DNA from: an uncultured Bacillota bacterium | GTDB taxonomy: Bacteria > Bacillota > Clostridia > Christensenellales > UBA1242 | Reading direction: 5' to 3' | NCBI GenBank assembly: GCA_900544595.1 | Contig: UQVQ01000001.1 | Coordinates: forward strand, 1-64,000 | DNA: 64,000 nucleotides | In this document: positions 42,057-50,742 of the stretch, piece after piece | Numbering within the stretch: the first letter of the stretch is position 1 | Layout of the letters: each line of letters opens with the position of its first letter | Made by a program: the position numbers and the translations under genes | The notes under the pieces: model-generated | Seen by the model: only the letters and a program-made list of their open reading frames with translations | Database searches by the model: none | Told to the model about the DNA's origin: nothing

Positions 42057-42761
42057 TTAATTTGGAATTAAGTTCATCATTTCGTCAAGAGAATCGGAAT
42101 ATAAATAGGTTGATGGAATTTTCCCAATTATAATATTTTCGCAAATTAAAACCTGTGTTGAGGTTTCAACGGTTTGATTTGCAGTTGGCAAAACAACATT
42201 AATTTTGGATTTAATTGTAACATAAATCTTGTGGTTTGTTTGGTTAATTCCAGCATTCGAAAACTCGCTTTTAAATGAACTTGAAATTGATCCAATTGGA
42301 ATCATTTTAATATTAACGCTTGGCCCTCGTCCAACAAGAATTGGCATACCGCTGAATGTTCCAATTGGAATGTCGATTCCTTGAACTCCAATTTGTTCAA
42401 GGTTTGAGGTTGCAAGGCGAGTTAGTTTTCGCGTTAAAAGGTTAATTTGAATTGAGTTTGCTTGAATCATTGAGACATCGCCTTCGTTGTTTTTTGAAAT
42501 TGTTATAAGGTCGTTATAGATGTCTCCTTGGTTAACAATCTCATAAATTGCGCCCCCAACCGCCTTTGTTGCAAGACTTCGAACTTTCGATTCGCTCATT
42601 GAGATAATAACAGGATTAACAACATAGTTTAGATATAGAATTATTGCAATAATTAGGAGCAAAAAAACGACAACAACAATTGTTGCCTTTTGTTTGAATG
42701 ACGATTTTTTCTTTGAATTTTCTCGGTTTAAATAGCTTAAACGTTTTGAAAAAATTTTCAC
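42057..42761 (-). CDS. yunB: Sporulation protein YunB
   Basis: 234 residues. One N-terminal membrane helix (about 25-47), then the YunB core: NPVIISMSESKVRSLATKA, MIQANSIQINLL, GIDIPIGTFSGMPILVGRGP and INVVLPTANQTVETSTQVLICENIIIGKIP (read as separate short motifs). In B. subtilis YunB is a mother-cell (sigma E) protein needed for normal spores; it is found almost only in endospore formers. Start is GTG 42761 with no ribosome binding site; TATAAA lies 5 nt upstream. A sigma E promoter could not be confirmed by eye. Confidence 0.88.
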   Translation of the reverse strand: MKIFSKRLSYLNRENSKKKSSFKQKATIVVVVFLLLIIAIILYLNYVVNPVIISMSESKVRSLATKAVGGAIYEIVNQGDIYNDLITISKNNEGDVSMIQANSIQINLLTRKLTRLATSNLEQIGVQGIDIPIGTFSGMPILVGRGPSVNIKMIPIGSISSSFKSEFSNAGINQTNHKIYVTIKSKINVVLPTANQTVETSTQVLICENIIIGKIPSTYLYSDSLDEMMNLIPN

Positions 42762-42823
42762 ATTTATTTATATGCGCAGCATATTTTAAAGTTTCATTAT
42801 TTCAATGAATAAAAATTTGGGTA

Positions 42824-42852
42824 TTGACAGAGCAATTTCTTTGATTTATACT
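42824..42852 (+). promoter_or_regulatory. Consensus promoter of the 205-residue protein gene
   Basis: TTGACA (42824-42829), 17-bp spacer, TATACT (42847-42852). The leader carries TGGAGGA. This is among the strongest-looking promoters in the window. Confidence 0.8.
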
Positions 42853-42878
42853 ATAGTCAATTTTGGAGGACTAATAAT

Positions 42879-43496
42879 ATGAATTTAAAAGAACTTGATG
42901 AAAAATGCGAAAAGAAATATGACGAATTTCACGAAAAATTGGATGACGAAATTGATGCGCTTAACTATGATTTTTACTACAACAAATATAAGACAAAGTA
43001 TTCAAATCCAAAATATTCAACTAAATCTTTAAAAAGAAAACAAAAACAAGTTGATTTTGCAGCCGATGTTTATGAAGATGTTGCCGACAGAGCAGATATG
43101 GCACTTGATAAATATTGCACATTTGGCGGAACAGTTGGAATTAAAGCTCTTCATGGCTTTTTAGCACTTGCTGGCGCAGCATTGATTACACTTGGAGCAT
43201 TAACAATTGCAAACAACAACCAACTTGCCGACACATTTATTCAACCATGGCAAAATCTTTTCCCAGAAATGTCGAAACAACAAATTGGAAATGAATTTGG
43301 CGGAAACCTTGTTGCTGTTGGTGGAATTGTTGGAATTGCTTCAACTTACTACACTAAGAAAGGATTGTCTGCGGTGTATACACATTATCAAATTAAAGCA
43401 GATAAAAAGACTGCAAAATCTGACGCAATATATGATGTTATTGCGGAAAGAGAAGGAAGACCTTTACTCAATTCTAATCCAACCCAAGATATGTAA
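42879..43496 (+). CDS. Unknown two-helix membrane protein
   Basis: 205 residues. A highly charged helical head (about 1-70, rich in Lys, Asp, Glu, Tyr) is followed by two hydrophobic segments (about 88-110 and 145-163) and a charged tail. No signature recognised. It is a single-gene unit with a near-consensus promoter, a GGAGG site and a terminator, so it is probably well expressed. Divergent from yunB. Confidence 0.65.
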   Translation: MNLKELDEKCEKKYDEFHEKLDDEIDALNYDFYYNKYKTKYSNPKYSTKSLKRKQKQVDFAADVYEDVADRADMALDKYCTFGGTVGIKALHGFLALAGAALITLGALTIANNNQLADTFIQPWQNLFPEMSKQQIGNEFGGNLVAVGGIVGIASTYYTKKGLSAVYTHYQIKADKKTAKSDAIYDVIAEREGRPLLNSNPTQDM

Positions 43497-43506
43497 TTTG
43501 TAAATT

Positions 43507-43536
43507 AAAAAACTCTCAAATTTTTGAGAGTTTTTT
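43507..43536. terminator. Bidirectional terminator
   Basis: AAAAAACTCTCAAA and TTTGAGAGTTTTTT around a 2-nt loop, between convergent genes. Confidence 0.9.
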
Positions 43537-43552
43537 ATTGCGTTTTTATTTT

Positions 43553-45556
43553 TTAAACAAGATAGAATGTGCAAGATGAAAGTTTTTTTCGTTTGAGCGA
43601 AAAGGTTTTTCCGTTTTGCATAACATATTTAAATCCGTTGGTGTATGGGCATGCGCTACATTTTGCACCAAGATGCTCTTTCATTGGGCAGTGTTTAAGC
43701 GTCATAAAAGGAACTTCAACTTTTGTTGAAAGATTGTTTTCAGCGGATAGAACGGGAATGTTAAGAAAATTTGCACTAACGCTGTTATATATGTTAAGCT
43801 CGCCGCCCGCAACAAGATTTGTTTTAAAAAGAAGCGCGTATAAATTTGTTGCAACAACTCCAACTTTTGTTTTTGAAACTATTTCTTCCAAAAGAATAAT
43901 ATCTTTTTCTGTTGCAAAATTTGGAAGGAATAAGAACGCATTTTTATTTTCTTCGTCGCATTTTTCCTTAAATTTATTTATTTCATTAAGTAAATATATT
44001 TCTGGCGAATAAATTATATTATTTTCAATAAATTTTTCGTAAATATTTTCAATTATTTGAAAATTATCAAATTTTTTTATATTTTTGTTTATTTTTAATT
44101 CAATTTTTTCAATTTTTTTATGAATTATTGTTGTTAAATTTTCAATTAAATTTTCGTAAACATTTCTTCTAAATTCATTGAGTTGTTTTTTTGTTAAAAA
44201 AGCATTATCTGTTTCAAAGTTAATTTGTGGAATAAAAAACTCATTTTTTGAAAAGCAAGTTTCAATTTCGCTCTTTGAGAGAGGTTGGTTTTGCGCTTTA
44301 AGGCAAACTTCACCCTCAAGTTCAAAATTTATATTTTTATAATTTACTTTTGCTTTAATTGGCGTGCCTTCAATTGCTTTAATTGAAAGAGAAACATCAA
44401 GTTTGCGAATTTTTGAAACAGTTTCCGTTTCCATGTCAAAATTGGAAATAAGCCTTACTTCAAGCCCAGTTTCAACTTTTTGGGTTGTTGTTGCGTGGTA
44501 GAGCAAAGGGGAAATTTCCTGAAGGTCGAAAAGCGAAATTGTTGAAAATTCAGTTCCATCTTTAAAGAGTTTAATAACAGATTTTTTGCTTATTTTTTCA
44601 GTTGATGAAAAAGTAAATTCATTGAAATTTTTTCCATATTTAACATTCTTAATTTTCCCAACAAAAATTCCAATATGATTATTAAACTTGGAAATTATGT
44701 TTGAGTTGCCGTTAAAGTATCCTTCGGTGAAATCTCGATTAAAAGCAAGGAGCAAACTTTTTTCATCAAAATTTTTCCCGTCAAGTGCGCTTCGATAGGC
44801 AGCAGTTGCCGCCGCAACATAAAAAGGTCTTCTTGCGCGCCCTTCAATTTTAATTGAACAAACCCCAGCGTCTTCCAGGTCTTTAAGACGTTTGCGCATA
44901 TTAAAATCTTTTGCGGAAAGGAGGAAGCCAGTTTTAAGTTTTTTGTTGTCTTTCATAAGCGAAAATGGAAGGCGGCAAAGTTGTTTGCATTTTCCTCTGT
45001 TCCCGCTTGCTCCAAGAAGTTTGGAACTTAAATAGCAGTTTCCAGAAAAACAAACGCAAAGCGCGCCATGAGCAAAATATTCAATTTCAATGTCTAAATT
45101 GTCTTTAATTCTTTTGATTTCGGAAAGAGGAGTTTCGCGAGCAAGAACAACCCTTTTAAAACCAATTTCCTTTGCAACTTTTGCGCCTTCAAGGTTATGA
45201 ATTCCCATTTGAGTGCTCGCGTGCATTTCAATTTCCGGAAAGAATTTGTGAACCAAACTTGCAAGTCCAATGTCTTGAATAATAAACGCATCAACGCCAA
45301 GATTATATGCATCAACAATTAAATTAAGCGCGCTTTGAAGTTCGTCGTCGGAAAAGAGAATGTTAACTGTTAAATGAACTTTAACGCCGTAGATATGAGC
45401 AAAATCGATTGCCTGTTTCAAACTTTCAAGGTTAAAGCCTTCAATGTTTCGTGCGTTAAAATCTTTAACGCCAAGATAAACTTCGTCGGCGCCATAATAA
45501 ACTGCCATTTTCAAACTTTCAAAATCTCCCGCTGGGGAAAGTAGTTTCATTTTCAT
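43553..45556 (-). CDS. Peptidase U32-family protein (RlhA/TrhP-like RNA hydroxylation)
   Basis: 667 residues. N-terminal U32 domain with LLSPAGDFESLKMAVYYGADEVYLG (shown in part by LSPAGD and GADEVY), HASTQMGIHN and the Cys-rich region HGALCVCFSGNC...GKCKQLCR that binds an iron-sulfur cluster; then the collagenase-associated C-terminal region ending with CPMKEHLGAKCSACPY. Relatives hydroxylate 23S rRNA (RlhA) or tRNA wobble uridine (TrhP) rather than cut proteins. A stretch near residues 465-535 is encoded by far more AT-rich DNA and is Asn/Ile/Lys/Phe-rich. Leaderless start: an extended -10 box (TGGTAGAAT) ends 6 nt before the ATG. Confidence 0.88.
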   Translation of the reverse strand: MKMKLLSPAGDFESLKMAVYYGADEVYLGVKDFNARNIEGFNLESLKQAIDFAHIYGVKVHLTVNILFSDDELQSALNLIVDAYNLGVDAFIIQDIGLASLVHKFFPEIEMHASTQMGIHNLEGAKVAKEIGFKRVVLARETPLSEIKRIKDNLDIEIEYFAHGALCVCFSGNCYLSSKLLGASGNRGKCKQLCRLPFSLMKDNKKLKTGFLLSAKDFNMRKRLKDLEDAGVCSIKIEGRARRPFYVAAATAAYRSALDGKNFDEKSLLLAFNRDFTEGYFNGNSNIISKFNNHIGIFVGKIKNVKYGKNFNEFTFSSTEKISKKSVIKLFKDGTEFSTISLFDLQEISPLLYHATTTQKVETGLEVRLISNFDMETETVSKIRKLDVSLSIKAIEGTPIKAKVNYKNINFELEGEVCLKAQNQPLSKSEIETCFSKNEFFIPQINFETDNAFLTKKQLNEFRRNVYENLIENLTTIIHKKIEKIELKINKNIKKFDNFQIIENIYEKFIENNIIYSPEIYLLNEINKFKEKCDEENKNAFLFLPNFATEKDIILLEEIVSKTKVGVVATNLYALLFKTNLVAGGELNIYNSVSANFLNIPVLSAENNLSTKVEVPFMTLKHCPMKEHLGAKCSACPYTNGFKYVMQNGKTFSLKRKKLSSCTFYLV

Positions 45557-45562
45557 ATGTTC

Positions 45563-45571
45563 ATTCTACCA
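45563..45571 (-). promoter_or_regulatory. Extended -10 promoter of the U32 gene, leaderless
   Basis: Minus strand TGGTAGAAT (45571-45563), 6 nt before ATG 45556; no ribosome binding site and no clear -35 box. Confidence 0.5.
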
Positions 45572-45606
45572 CATATTTTTAAACTTTGTTTCTCTTTTTT
45601 ATAAAT

Positions 45607-45635
45607 AAAAAAACCAGCGTTTTTGCTGGCTTTTT
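45607..45635 (-). terminator. Terminator of the repeat lipoprotein gene
   Basis: GCCAGC and GCTGGT around AAAAAC, followed on the minus strand by a T-run, 18 nt after the stop. Confidence 0.8.
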
Positions 45636-45652
45636 CTAAAATTAAGTTTTAT

Positions 45653-46600
45653 TTAGTTAACTGCCGTAAGTTCAATTGTTGTTCCGTCGGTAGTTAAACT
45701 TATTTTTGAACTGCTTATTGTTTCAATTTCGCCTGTAACTGTTGATTGGTCTGGGTTATTAAATACTAAACTAACAAAAAGTTTGCCGTTTTTATAGTGT
45801 TTTGTGAAACTTGAAACAGTTGCATATTGTTCCCATTCTTCATCATTTTTTGGAGCAGTTGTTAAACCTTGAACAAAATACATTTTTGATTCTTGCTCGT
45901 CAAACTTAACCCAACATGCAGGGCTAATAGTATCTGAGTAGTAAACCTTTGTCATATCAAATTCTTTTGCGGCTTTGAAGTTTATTGTTTCGCCTTCAGT
46001 TGTCATATCAAACGAAGTTTCGCTTATTGTTTTTATTTCAGCAACAGATGTTGTGTGATTTGGGTTAACACAAGTTACAGTAATGTTAAGTTTTCCGTCT
46101 TTAAATGATTTTACATATGTTCCAATTGTTCCATATTGTCCCCATGTTGCAATATCTTCTGGAGCAGTTTCTAAACCTTGAACAAAATACATTTTTGATT
46201 CTTGCTCGTCAAACTTAATCCAACATGCAGGGCTAATAGTATTTGAGTAGTAAAATTTTGATAAGTCAAATCCTTTGTTAACGGTGTAGCCAACTGTTGT
46301 TGTTTTTCCGTTATATGTAACAATCATTGCATAAGAGCCAACTTTTTCGGTTGAGAAGTTTGAAATCATTTCCTTTGTTATTTGAATATGTGTTGTTTTT
46401 CCGTTTAAAACATATTCCAAAACCCCGCCTGTTATTTCAAGTTTTTCGCCAACAACATATTCGGTTTTAATCATGTCGCTTCTAACAACAATTTGTGCAT
46501 TATCGTCGTTTCCGCTTCCGCATCCAGCAAGAACACCAGCAAAAAGTGTTAGCATAAGCGCAAAAGCAATAATAATTGAAAATTTTAATTTTTTTGTCAT
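45653..46600 (-). CDS. Lipoprotein with Ig-like domain and two tandem repeats
   Basis: 315 residues. Lipoprotein signal with Cys near residue 26 in FAGVLAGCGSG. Residues about 35-112 resemble a bacterial Ig-like (Big_3) domain (EYVVGEKLEI, VGSYAMIVTYNG). Then two copies of a roughly 100-residue module, each opening FD-[LM]-[ST]-K and sharing ISPACW-[IV]-KFDEQESK; the core MYFVQGL-x-TAP is identical or nearly so. Exposed on the cell surface; binding function unknown. AAGGAGGGG precedes the start. Confidence 0.75.
   Translation of the reverse strand: MTKKLKFSIIIAFALMLTLFAGVLAGCGSGNDDNAQIVVRSDMIKTEYVVGEKLEITGGVLEYVLNGKTTHIQITKEMISNFSTEKVGSYAMIVTYNGKTTTVGYTVNKGFDLSKFYYSNTISPACWIKFDEQESKMYFVQGLETAPEDIATWGQYGTIGTYVKSFKDGKLNITVTCVNPNHTTSVAEIKTISETSFDMTTEGETINFKAAKEFDMTKVYYSDTISPACWVKFDEQESKMYFVQGLTTAPKNDEEWEQYATVSSFTKHYKNGKLFVSLVFNNPDQSTVTGEIETISSSKISLTTDGTTIELTAVN
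45863..45944. repeat. Direct repeat, copy 1 (82 bp)
   Basis: Matches 46172-46253 with only two mismatches in 82 bases; offset 309 bp, exactly 103 codons. It encodes the shared core of the lipoprotein's two modules. Confidence 0.85.
46172..46253. repeat. Direct repeat, copy 2 (82 bp)
   Basis: Partner of 45863-45944, in frame in the same gene. Confidence 0.85.
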
Positions 46601-46818
46601 TTTCCCCTCCTTAAATTTATTTCCAAAATTTATTATACAAAAATTTTATATAAAAGTAAAATTTTTTTAAAAAATTTAAAAACGAATTAAAAGCTTGCCG
46701 TCTTTTATTAAATTTTAGATATTATCCTTCTTTAATCTCAATTTTAAATTAGTTTAAAATGTGTTAGCCAATTTAAATTGAAAAAATTAAATCAATATGG
46801 ACAAAAACTTAAAAATTT

Positions 46819-46847
46819 TTGACAAGATTGAAAATTTGTTGTAACAT
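46819..46847 (+). promoter_or_regulatory. Promoter of tRNA-Arg
   Basis: TTGACA (46819-46824), 17-bp spacer, TAACAT (46842-46847), 17 nt before the tRNA. The preceding 46601-46818 is AT-rich with no gene visible. Confidence 0.65.
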
Positions 46848-46864
46848 ATTTCTGTTGTTTGTAT

Positions 46865-46941
46865 GCACCACTAGCTCAGTTGGATAGAGCACTGGTCTTC
46901 GGAACCAGGTGTCGGGGGTTCGAATCCCTCGTGGTGCACCA
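46865..46941 (+). tRNA. tRNA-Arg (anticodon TCG), CCA encoded
   Basis: Acceptor GCACCAC/GTGGTGC, D arm with AGTTGGAT loop, anticodon stem CTGGT/ACCAG with loop CTTCGGA (anticodon TCG), T arm GGGGG/TCCCT-type with TTCGAA loop, discriminator A and encoded CCA. 77 nt. TCG reads CGA and, by wobble, other CGN codons. Confidence 0.92.
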
Positions 46942-47001
46942 ATTGTGCTGTAAAAAAGTTTTAATAAAAAATGAGTTAACAATTCGGAAAATTTAAACAT
47001 T

Positions 47002-47149
47002 TATGAGAGCAAGAGTTAATATCACAAACATTTCTTTAAAGCAGTTAATTAGTTGCTTGCTCGCATATTTTGAAAAATTTTAAAAAGCAAGAAGGCATTG
47101 TTTTTCTTTTGAAATGCCGTTTTGAAAAACCTTGGGAAAAGGGTTTTTT
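47002..47149 (+). ncRNA. Candidate structured RNA between tRNA-Arg and pheS
   Basis: The 330-bp gap between the tRNA and pheS has no gene but folds well by eye. TGAGAGCAAG-AGTTAAT (47004-47020) pairs with ATTAGTT-G-CTTGCTCGCA (47048-47065) in a long interrupted stem; GGCATT (47094-47099) pairs with AATGCC (47113-47118); and AAAAACCTT/AGGGTTTTT (47125-47149) is a terminator hairpin with a T-run. This reads as two hairpins plus terminator, ending before the pheS promoter. It lacks the T-box AGGGTGG signature. It could be a small RNA or the trailer of the tRNA transcript. Confidence 0.4.
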
Positions 47150-47216
47150 ATTATAAAAAACTTGTTTTTAAGTAATAAATCAATATTGAAAAAATTTATA
47201 TTTTTCCGTTTTCCAT

Positions 47217-47245
47217 TTCCAATTTTTATTTTAGTGTGTTATAAT
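47217..47245 (+). promoter_or_regulatory. Promoter of pheST
   Basis: TTCCAA (47217-47222, weak), 17-bp spacer, TATAAT (47240-47245) preceded by TGT (extended -10). Confidence 0.6.
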
Positions 47246-47263
47246 CAATTCAAGTTGATTATA
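47240..47263 (+). promoter_or_regulatory. Inverted repeat over the -10 box and leader of pheST
   Basis: TATAATCAA (47240-47248) and TTGATTATA (47255-47263) form a perfect 9-bp inverted repeat with a 6-nt centre. The left arm is the -10 box and the right arm abuts the AAGGAG site at 47264. It could be an operator or, if transcription begins within it, only a partial hairpin. Confidence 0.55.
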
Positions 47264-47272
47264 AGGAGAAAT

Positions 47273-48292
47273 ATGAAAGACAAGATTTTAGAAATTAGAG
47301 AAAGCATTAAAGAAGAAATTAAAAACATTAAAAACTTGGAAATTCTTAATGCATTCAAAGTTAAATACAGCGGGAAAAGCGGTCTTTTAACAGAACTTAT
47401 GAGAGGAATGAGAGATGTTCCAAAAGAGGAGCGTCCCGTTCTTGGCTCGCTTATTAACGAGGTTAGAGAGTTTGTTGAAACAAAAATTCAAGAAATTGAA
47501 AAAAGACTTCATGAAAACGCTTTAAACGAAAAGTTGAGCAGCGAAAAGATTGACATAACAGAGCCATCAAAAAACAGCGAAACAGGGTGTTTTCATCCTC
47601 TTCAAAGAACTTTTAACAAACTTATTGATGCGTGCGTTGAAATGGGATTCGAAGTTGTTACGGGTCCAGAAGTTGAACTTGACCACTATAACTTTGAAAT
47701 GTTGAATATGCCAAAAGACCACCCAGCACGCGATATGCAAGACACATTCTATATAACAGACGACATTGTTCTTAGAACGCACACTTCGCCTGTTCAAGCG
47801 CGCGTTATGGAAAAACGCCAACCACCAATTAAAATCATAAGCCCAGGGCGAACCTATCGCGTTGATAATGACGCAACCCATTCGCCTGTTTTCCATCAAA
47901 TTGAAGGGCTTGTTGTTGACAAAAACATAAGTTTGCTCGACCTTAAACAAATGCTTACAAAACTTTTGCAACTTTTGTTTGGAAAAGACACGAAAGTTCG
48001 TTTCCGTCCGTCTTATTTCCCATTCACAGAACCAAGCGTTGAAGTTGACGTTTCTTGTCCAAACTGCGGAGGAGATGGCTGCTATATGTGCAAAAAAACG
48101 GGCTGGATGGAACTTATGGGCGCTGGAATGGTTAACCCAAAAGTTTTGGAAGGTTGCGGAATAGATTCAAAAGTCTATTCAGGTTTTGCCTTTGGACAGG
48201 GCATTGACCGTTTAACAATGGTTATGGACAAAATTCCAGATATGAGAATGCTTTTTGAAAACGACATAAGATTTTTAAATCAAGTTAAGTAA
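47273..48292 (+). CDS. pheS: Phenylalanyl-tRNA synthetase alpha subunit
   Basis: 339 residues from ATG 47273 (AAGGAG 4-9 nt upstream). N-terminal coiled coil, KSGLLTELMRGM, then the class II core: GPEVELDHYNFEMLNMPKDHPARDMQDTFY (seen as shorter motifs), LRTHTSPVQAR, motif 2 GRTYRVDNDATHSPVFHQIEG and motif 3 GFAFGQGIDRL. Forms an alpha2-beta2 enzyme with PheT, 11 nt downstream. Confidence 0.97.
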   Translation: MKDKILEIRESIKEEIKNIKNLEILNAFKVKYSGKSGLLTELMRGMRDVPKEERPVLGSLINEVREFVETKIQEIEKRLHENALNEKLSSEKIDITEPSKNSETGCFHPLQRTFNKLIDACVEMGFEVVTGPEVELDHYNFEMLNMPKDHPARDMQDTFYITDDIVLRTHTSPVQARVMEKRQPPIKIISPGRTYRVDNDATHSPVFHQIEGLVVDKNISLLDLKQMLTKLLQLLFGKDTKVRFRPSYFPFTEPSVEVDVSCPNCGGDGCYMCKKTGWMELMGAGMVNPKVLEGCGIDSKVYSGFAFGQGIDRLTMVMDKIPDMRMLFENDIRFLNQVK

Positions 48293-48303
48293 GAGGAAAA
48301 AAT

Positions 48304-50742
48304 ATGAAAATTTCGATAAATTGGTTAAACGATTTCGTTAAGTTAGACGAAATTGAAAAAATTGAAAAAACAAAAACAAAATTCGAACTTGCCGAAAAAA
48401 TTGCAGATAAATTAACTGGCGTTGGGTTTGAAGTTGAAGAAATTGAACAAACCGACAGATTTTTAAATCGTGTTGTTGTTGGCTTAATTGAAAAAATTGA
48501 AAAACATAAGGACGCCGAAAGACTTTTTGTTTGCCAAGTTAACATTGGCGAAAGAAATGTTCAAATCATAACTTCCGCAACAAATGTTTTTGAAGGGGCG
48601 CTTGTTCCTGTTTCTCTTGACGGGGCAGACCTTGCAAACGGAATTAAAATTAAAAACTCTAAAATTCGCGGCGAACTTTCGGAAGGAATGTTTTGCAGCG
48701 GCGAAGAGCTTGGAATAACCGATGGACTTTATGACGGGGCAAGCATAAACGGAATTTTAATTTTTAAAGATAATTTTGTTCCTGGAACTCCTGTTGCAAA
48801 GGCTCTTTGCCTCAACGACGTTGTTCTTGATGTTTCAATAACAGCAAACCGCCCAGACGCAATGAGCGTTGTTGGAATTGCAAGAGAACTTAATGCAATC
48901 TATCGTTTGGAAATGAAGGAGCAAGACCTTTCGTTCAAAACAACAAACGAAAAAGTTGAAAATTTTGTTTCTGTTGAAAACAAAGCGTTCGACCTTTGCC
49001 CAAGATATATGGCAAGCGCTGTTTCAAATGTTAAAATTGAAAGAAGCCCGCTTGAAATTCGCGCAAGACTTTTTGCAGTTGGAGTTCACCCAATTTGCAA
49101 TATTGTTGATATAACAAACTATGTTCTTTTCGAATATGGCCAGCCAATGCACGCTTTCGACGCAAACAACATTGGAGGAAACAAAATTGTTGTTCGCAGA
49201 GCAAATAACGGCGAAAAAATTGCTGTTTTAAACGGAAACACATATGACCTTTCGCAAAATAACCTTGTTATTGCCGACGAAAAAGAACCAATGGTTATTG
49301 CTGGAGTTATTGGAGGAACAGACTCTTGCATAAATGAGAACACAAAAACCGTTATTTTTGAAGCAGCAAGTTTTGAACGTTCGCAAGTTCGAAAAACATC
49401 GCGCTCATTTGGAATTAGAACCGATTCAAGCGCGCGCTTTGAAAAGGGAATTGACCTTTTAAGCCAAGAACTTGGAATGAAAAGAGCGCTTAACTTAATT
49501 TGTAAGTTTAATTGCGGCGACATTGCAAACGGAATTATCGACGAAAAACAAGAAGAAGTTAAAAACATTGAGGTTGTTGTTTCAAAGAAAAGAATTGATG
49601 GAATTTTGGGAATTGAAGTTAAAACAGAAGATATCGTTTCAATTTTAAAAAGTCTTGGAATTTCGTGCGAAACAAATGGCGACACTCTTAAATTAAGTGT
49701 TCCACCATACCGTTTCGACATTGAAACCGACGCTGATGTTGCCGAAGAAGTTATAAGAATGTATGGCTACGATGTTTATGACGATGCCAAAAAACCTTTC
49801 TTTGAAGGTGCAAGCGTTATGGAAGGGAAGTTTGACCCAATTTTGGCTATGCAACGCGAAATTAAGCGAATTTTAATTATGCGTGGATACTATGAAATTA
49901 ACAGTTATTCTCTTGTTCCAACAAATGCACACTTGAAACTTCTTTTAAACGACATGGAAAACGAAGTTATTAAAGTAAGCAATCCGCTTAGCGACGAACT
50001 TGGCGTTTTAAGAATTTCAATGGCACACAGTTTATTTTCAAATATTGCATACAACTTTAAACGTAATAACAAAGATTTTAGAATTTTCGAAAGCGGAAGA
50101 ACCTACCACGCAAAAGGACAACCAATAACCGAACTCCCTGTTGAAAAAAATATGATTGCGTTTGCATCAATTGCCGAATCCGACGATTTCTTTACTCTTA
50201 AAGGTGTTGTTGAAAACATTTTGGAAAAATATGATTTCAAACTTGCTCTTGACTATTCAAAAGCACCTTTCTTACACCCTGGAATAAGCGCAGATGTTAT
50301 CGACGCAGAAACCGGAAAACTTATTGCGCGCTTTGGGAAAATTAACCCAAGAGTTGCCCAAGAATATGAAATTCCAGAAAGAACTTTCTATGGCGAAGTT
50401 TATTGCGACAATTTAAACGAACTTAAAGTTAAAACTTTTGCAGTTAAGCGCATATCAAAATTCCCAATTGTTGAAAGAGATTTGGCTCTTGTTGTTGATG
50501 AAAACATAACAGTTGGTCAAATTGAAGAAATAATTAAACAATGTTGCGGAAAAAACTATAATGATGTTAAACTTTTCGATATCTATCGCAACAAAGCACA
50601 ACTTGGAAACAAAAAGAGTTTAGCGTTCCGAATTAAACTTTTGTCGGATGAAAAAACCCTTTCCGAAGAAGATATTAACAAGGTTATTGATAAAATTCTT
50701 CGAAGAACAGGCGAATTATTTGGAGCAACACTTAGAGTATGA
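48304..50742 (+). CDS. pheT: Phenylalanyl-tRNA synthetase beta subunit
   Basis: 812 residues, full length. B1 domain, EMAP-like tRNA-binding domain (VVGLIEKIEKHKDAERLFVCQV in part), B3/B4 editing domain, B5, catalytic-like fold (NPLSDELGVLRISM) and C-terminal FDX-ACB anticodon-binding domain (VKRISKFPIVERDLALVV in part). GAGGAAAAAA precedes the start. Stop overlaps the next ATG by four bases (ATGA). Confidence 0.97.
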   Translation: MKISINWLNDFVKLDEIEKIEKTKTKFELAEKIADKLTGVGFEVEEIEQTDRFLNRVVVGLIEKIEKHKDAERLFVCQVNIGERNVQIITSATNVFEGALVPVSLDGADLANGIKIKNSKIRGELSEGMFCSGEELGITDGLYDGASINGILIFKDNFVPGTPVAKALCLNDVVLDVSITANRPDAMSVVGIARELNAIYRLEMKEQDLSFKTTNEKVENFVSVENKAFDLCPRYMASAVSNVKIERSPLEIRARLFAVGVHPICNIVDITNYVLFEYGQPMHAFDANNIGGNKIVVRRANNGEKIAVLNGNTYDLSQNNLVIADEKEPMVIAGVIGGTDSCINENTKTVIFEAASFERSQVRKTSRSFGIRTDSSARFEKGIDLLSQELGMKRALNLICKFNCGDIANGIIDEKQEEVKNIEVVVSKKRIDGILGIEVKTEDIVSILKSLGISCETNGDTLKLSVPPYRFDIETDADVAEEVIRMYGYDVYDDAKKPFFEGASVMEGKFDPILAMQREIKRILIMRGYYEINSYSLVPTNAHLKLLLNDMENEVIKVSNPLSDELGVLRISMAHSLFSNIAYNFKRNNKDFRIFESGRTYHAKGQPITELPVEKNMIAFASIAESDDFFTLKGVVENILEKYDFKLALDYSKAPFLHPGISADVIDAETGKLIARFGKINPRVAQEYEIPERTFYGEVYCDNLNELKVKTFAVKRISKFPIVERDLALVVDENITVGQIEEIIKQCCGKNYNDVKLFDIYRNKAQLGNKKSLAFRIKLLSDEKTLSEEDINKVIDKILRRTGELFGATLRV

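Noticed and set aside
46809..47000. 63-codon minus-strand frame containing RGIRTPDTWFRRPVL
   Set aside because: It is the antisense of tRNA-Arg; this peptide string is a well-known false ORF over tRNA genes.
46942..47272. T-box riboswitch upstream of pheS
   Set aside because: No AGGGTGG-type T-box sequence is present, and the hairpins end before the pheS promoter rather than in its leader.
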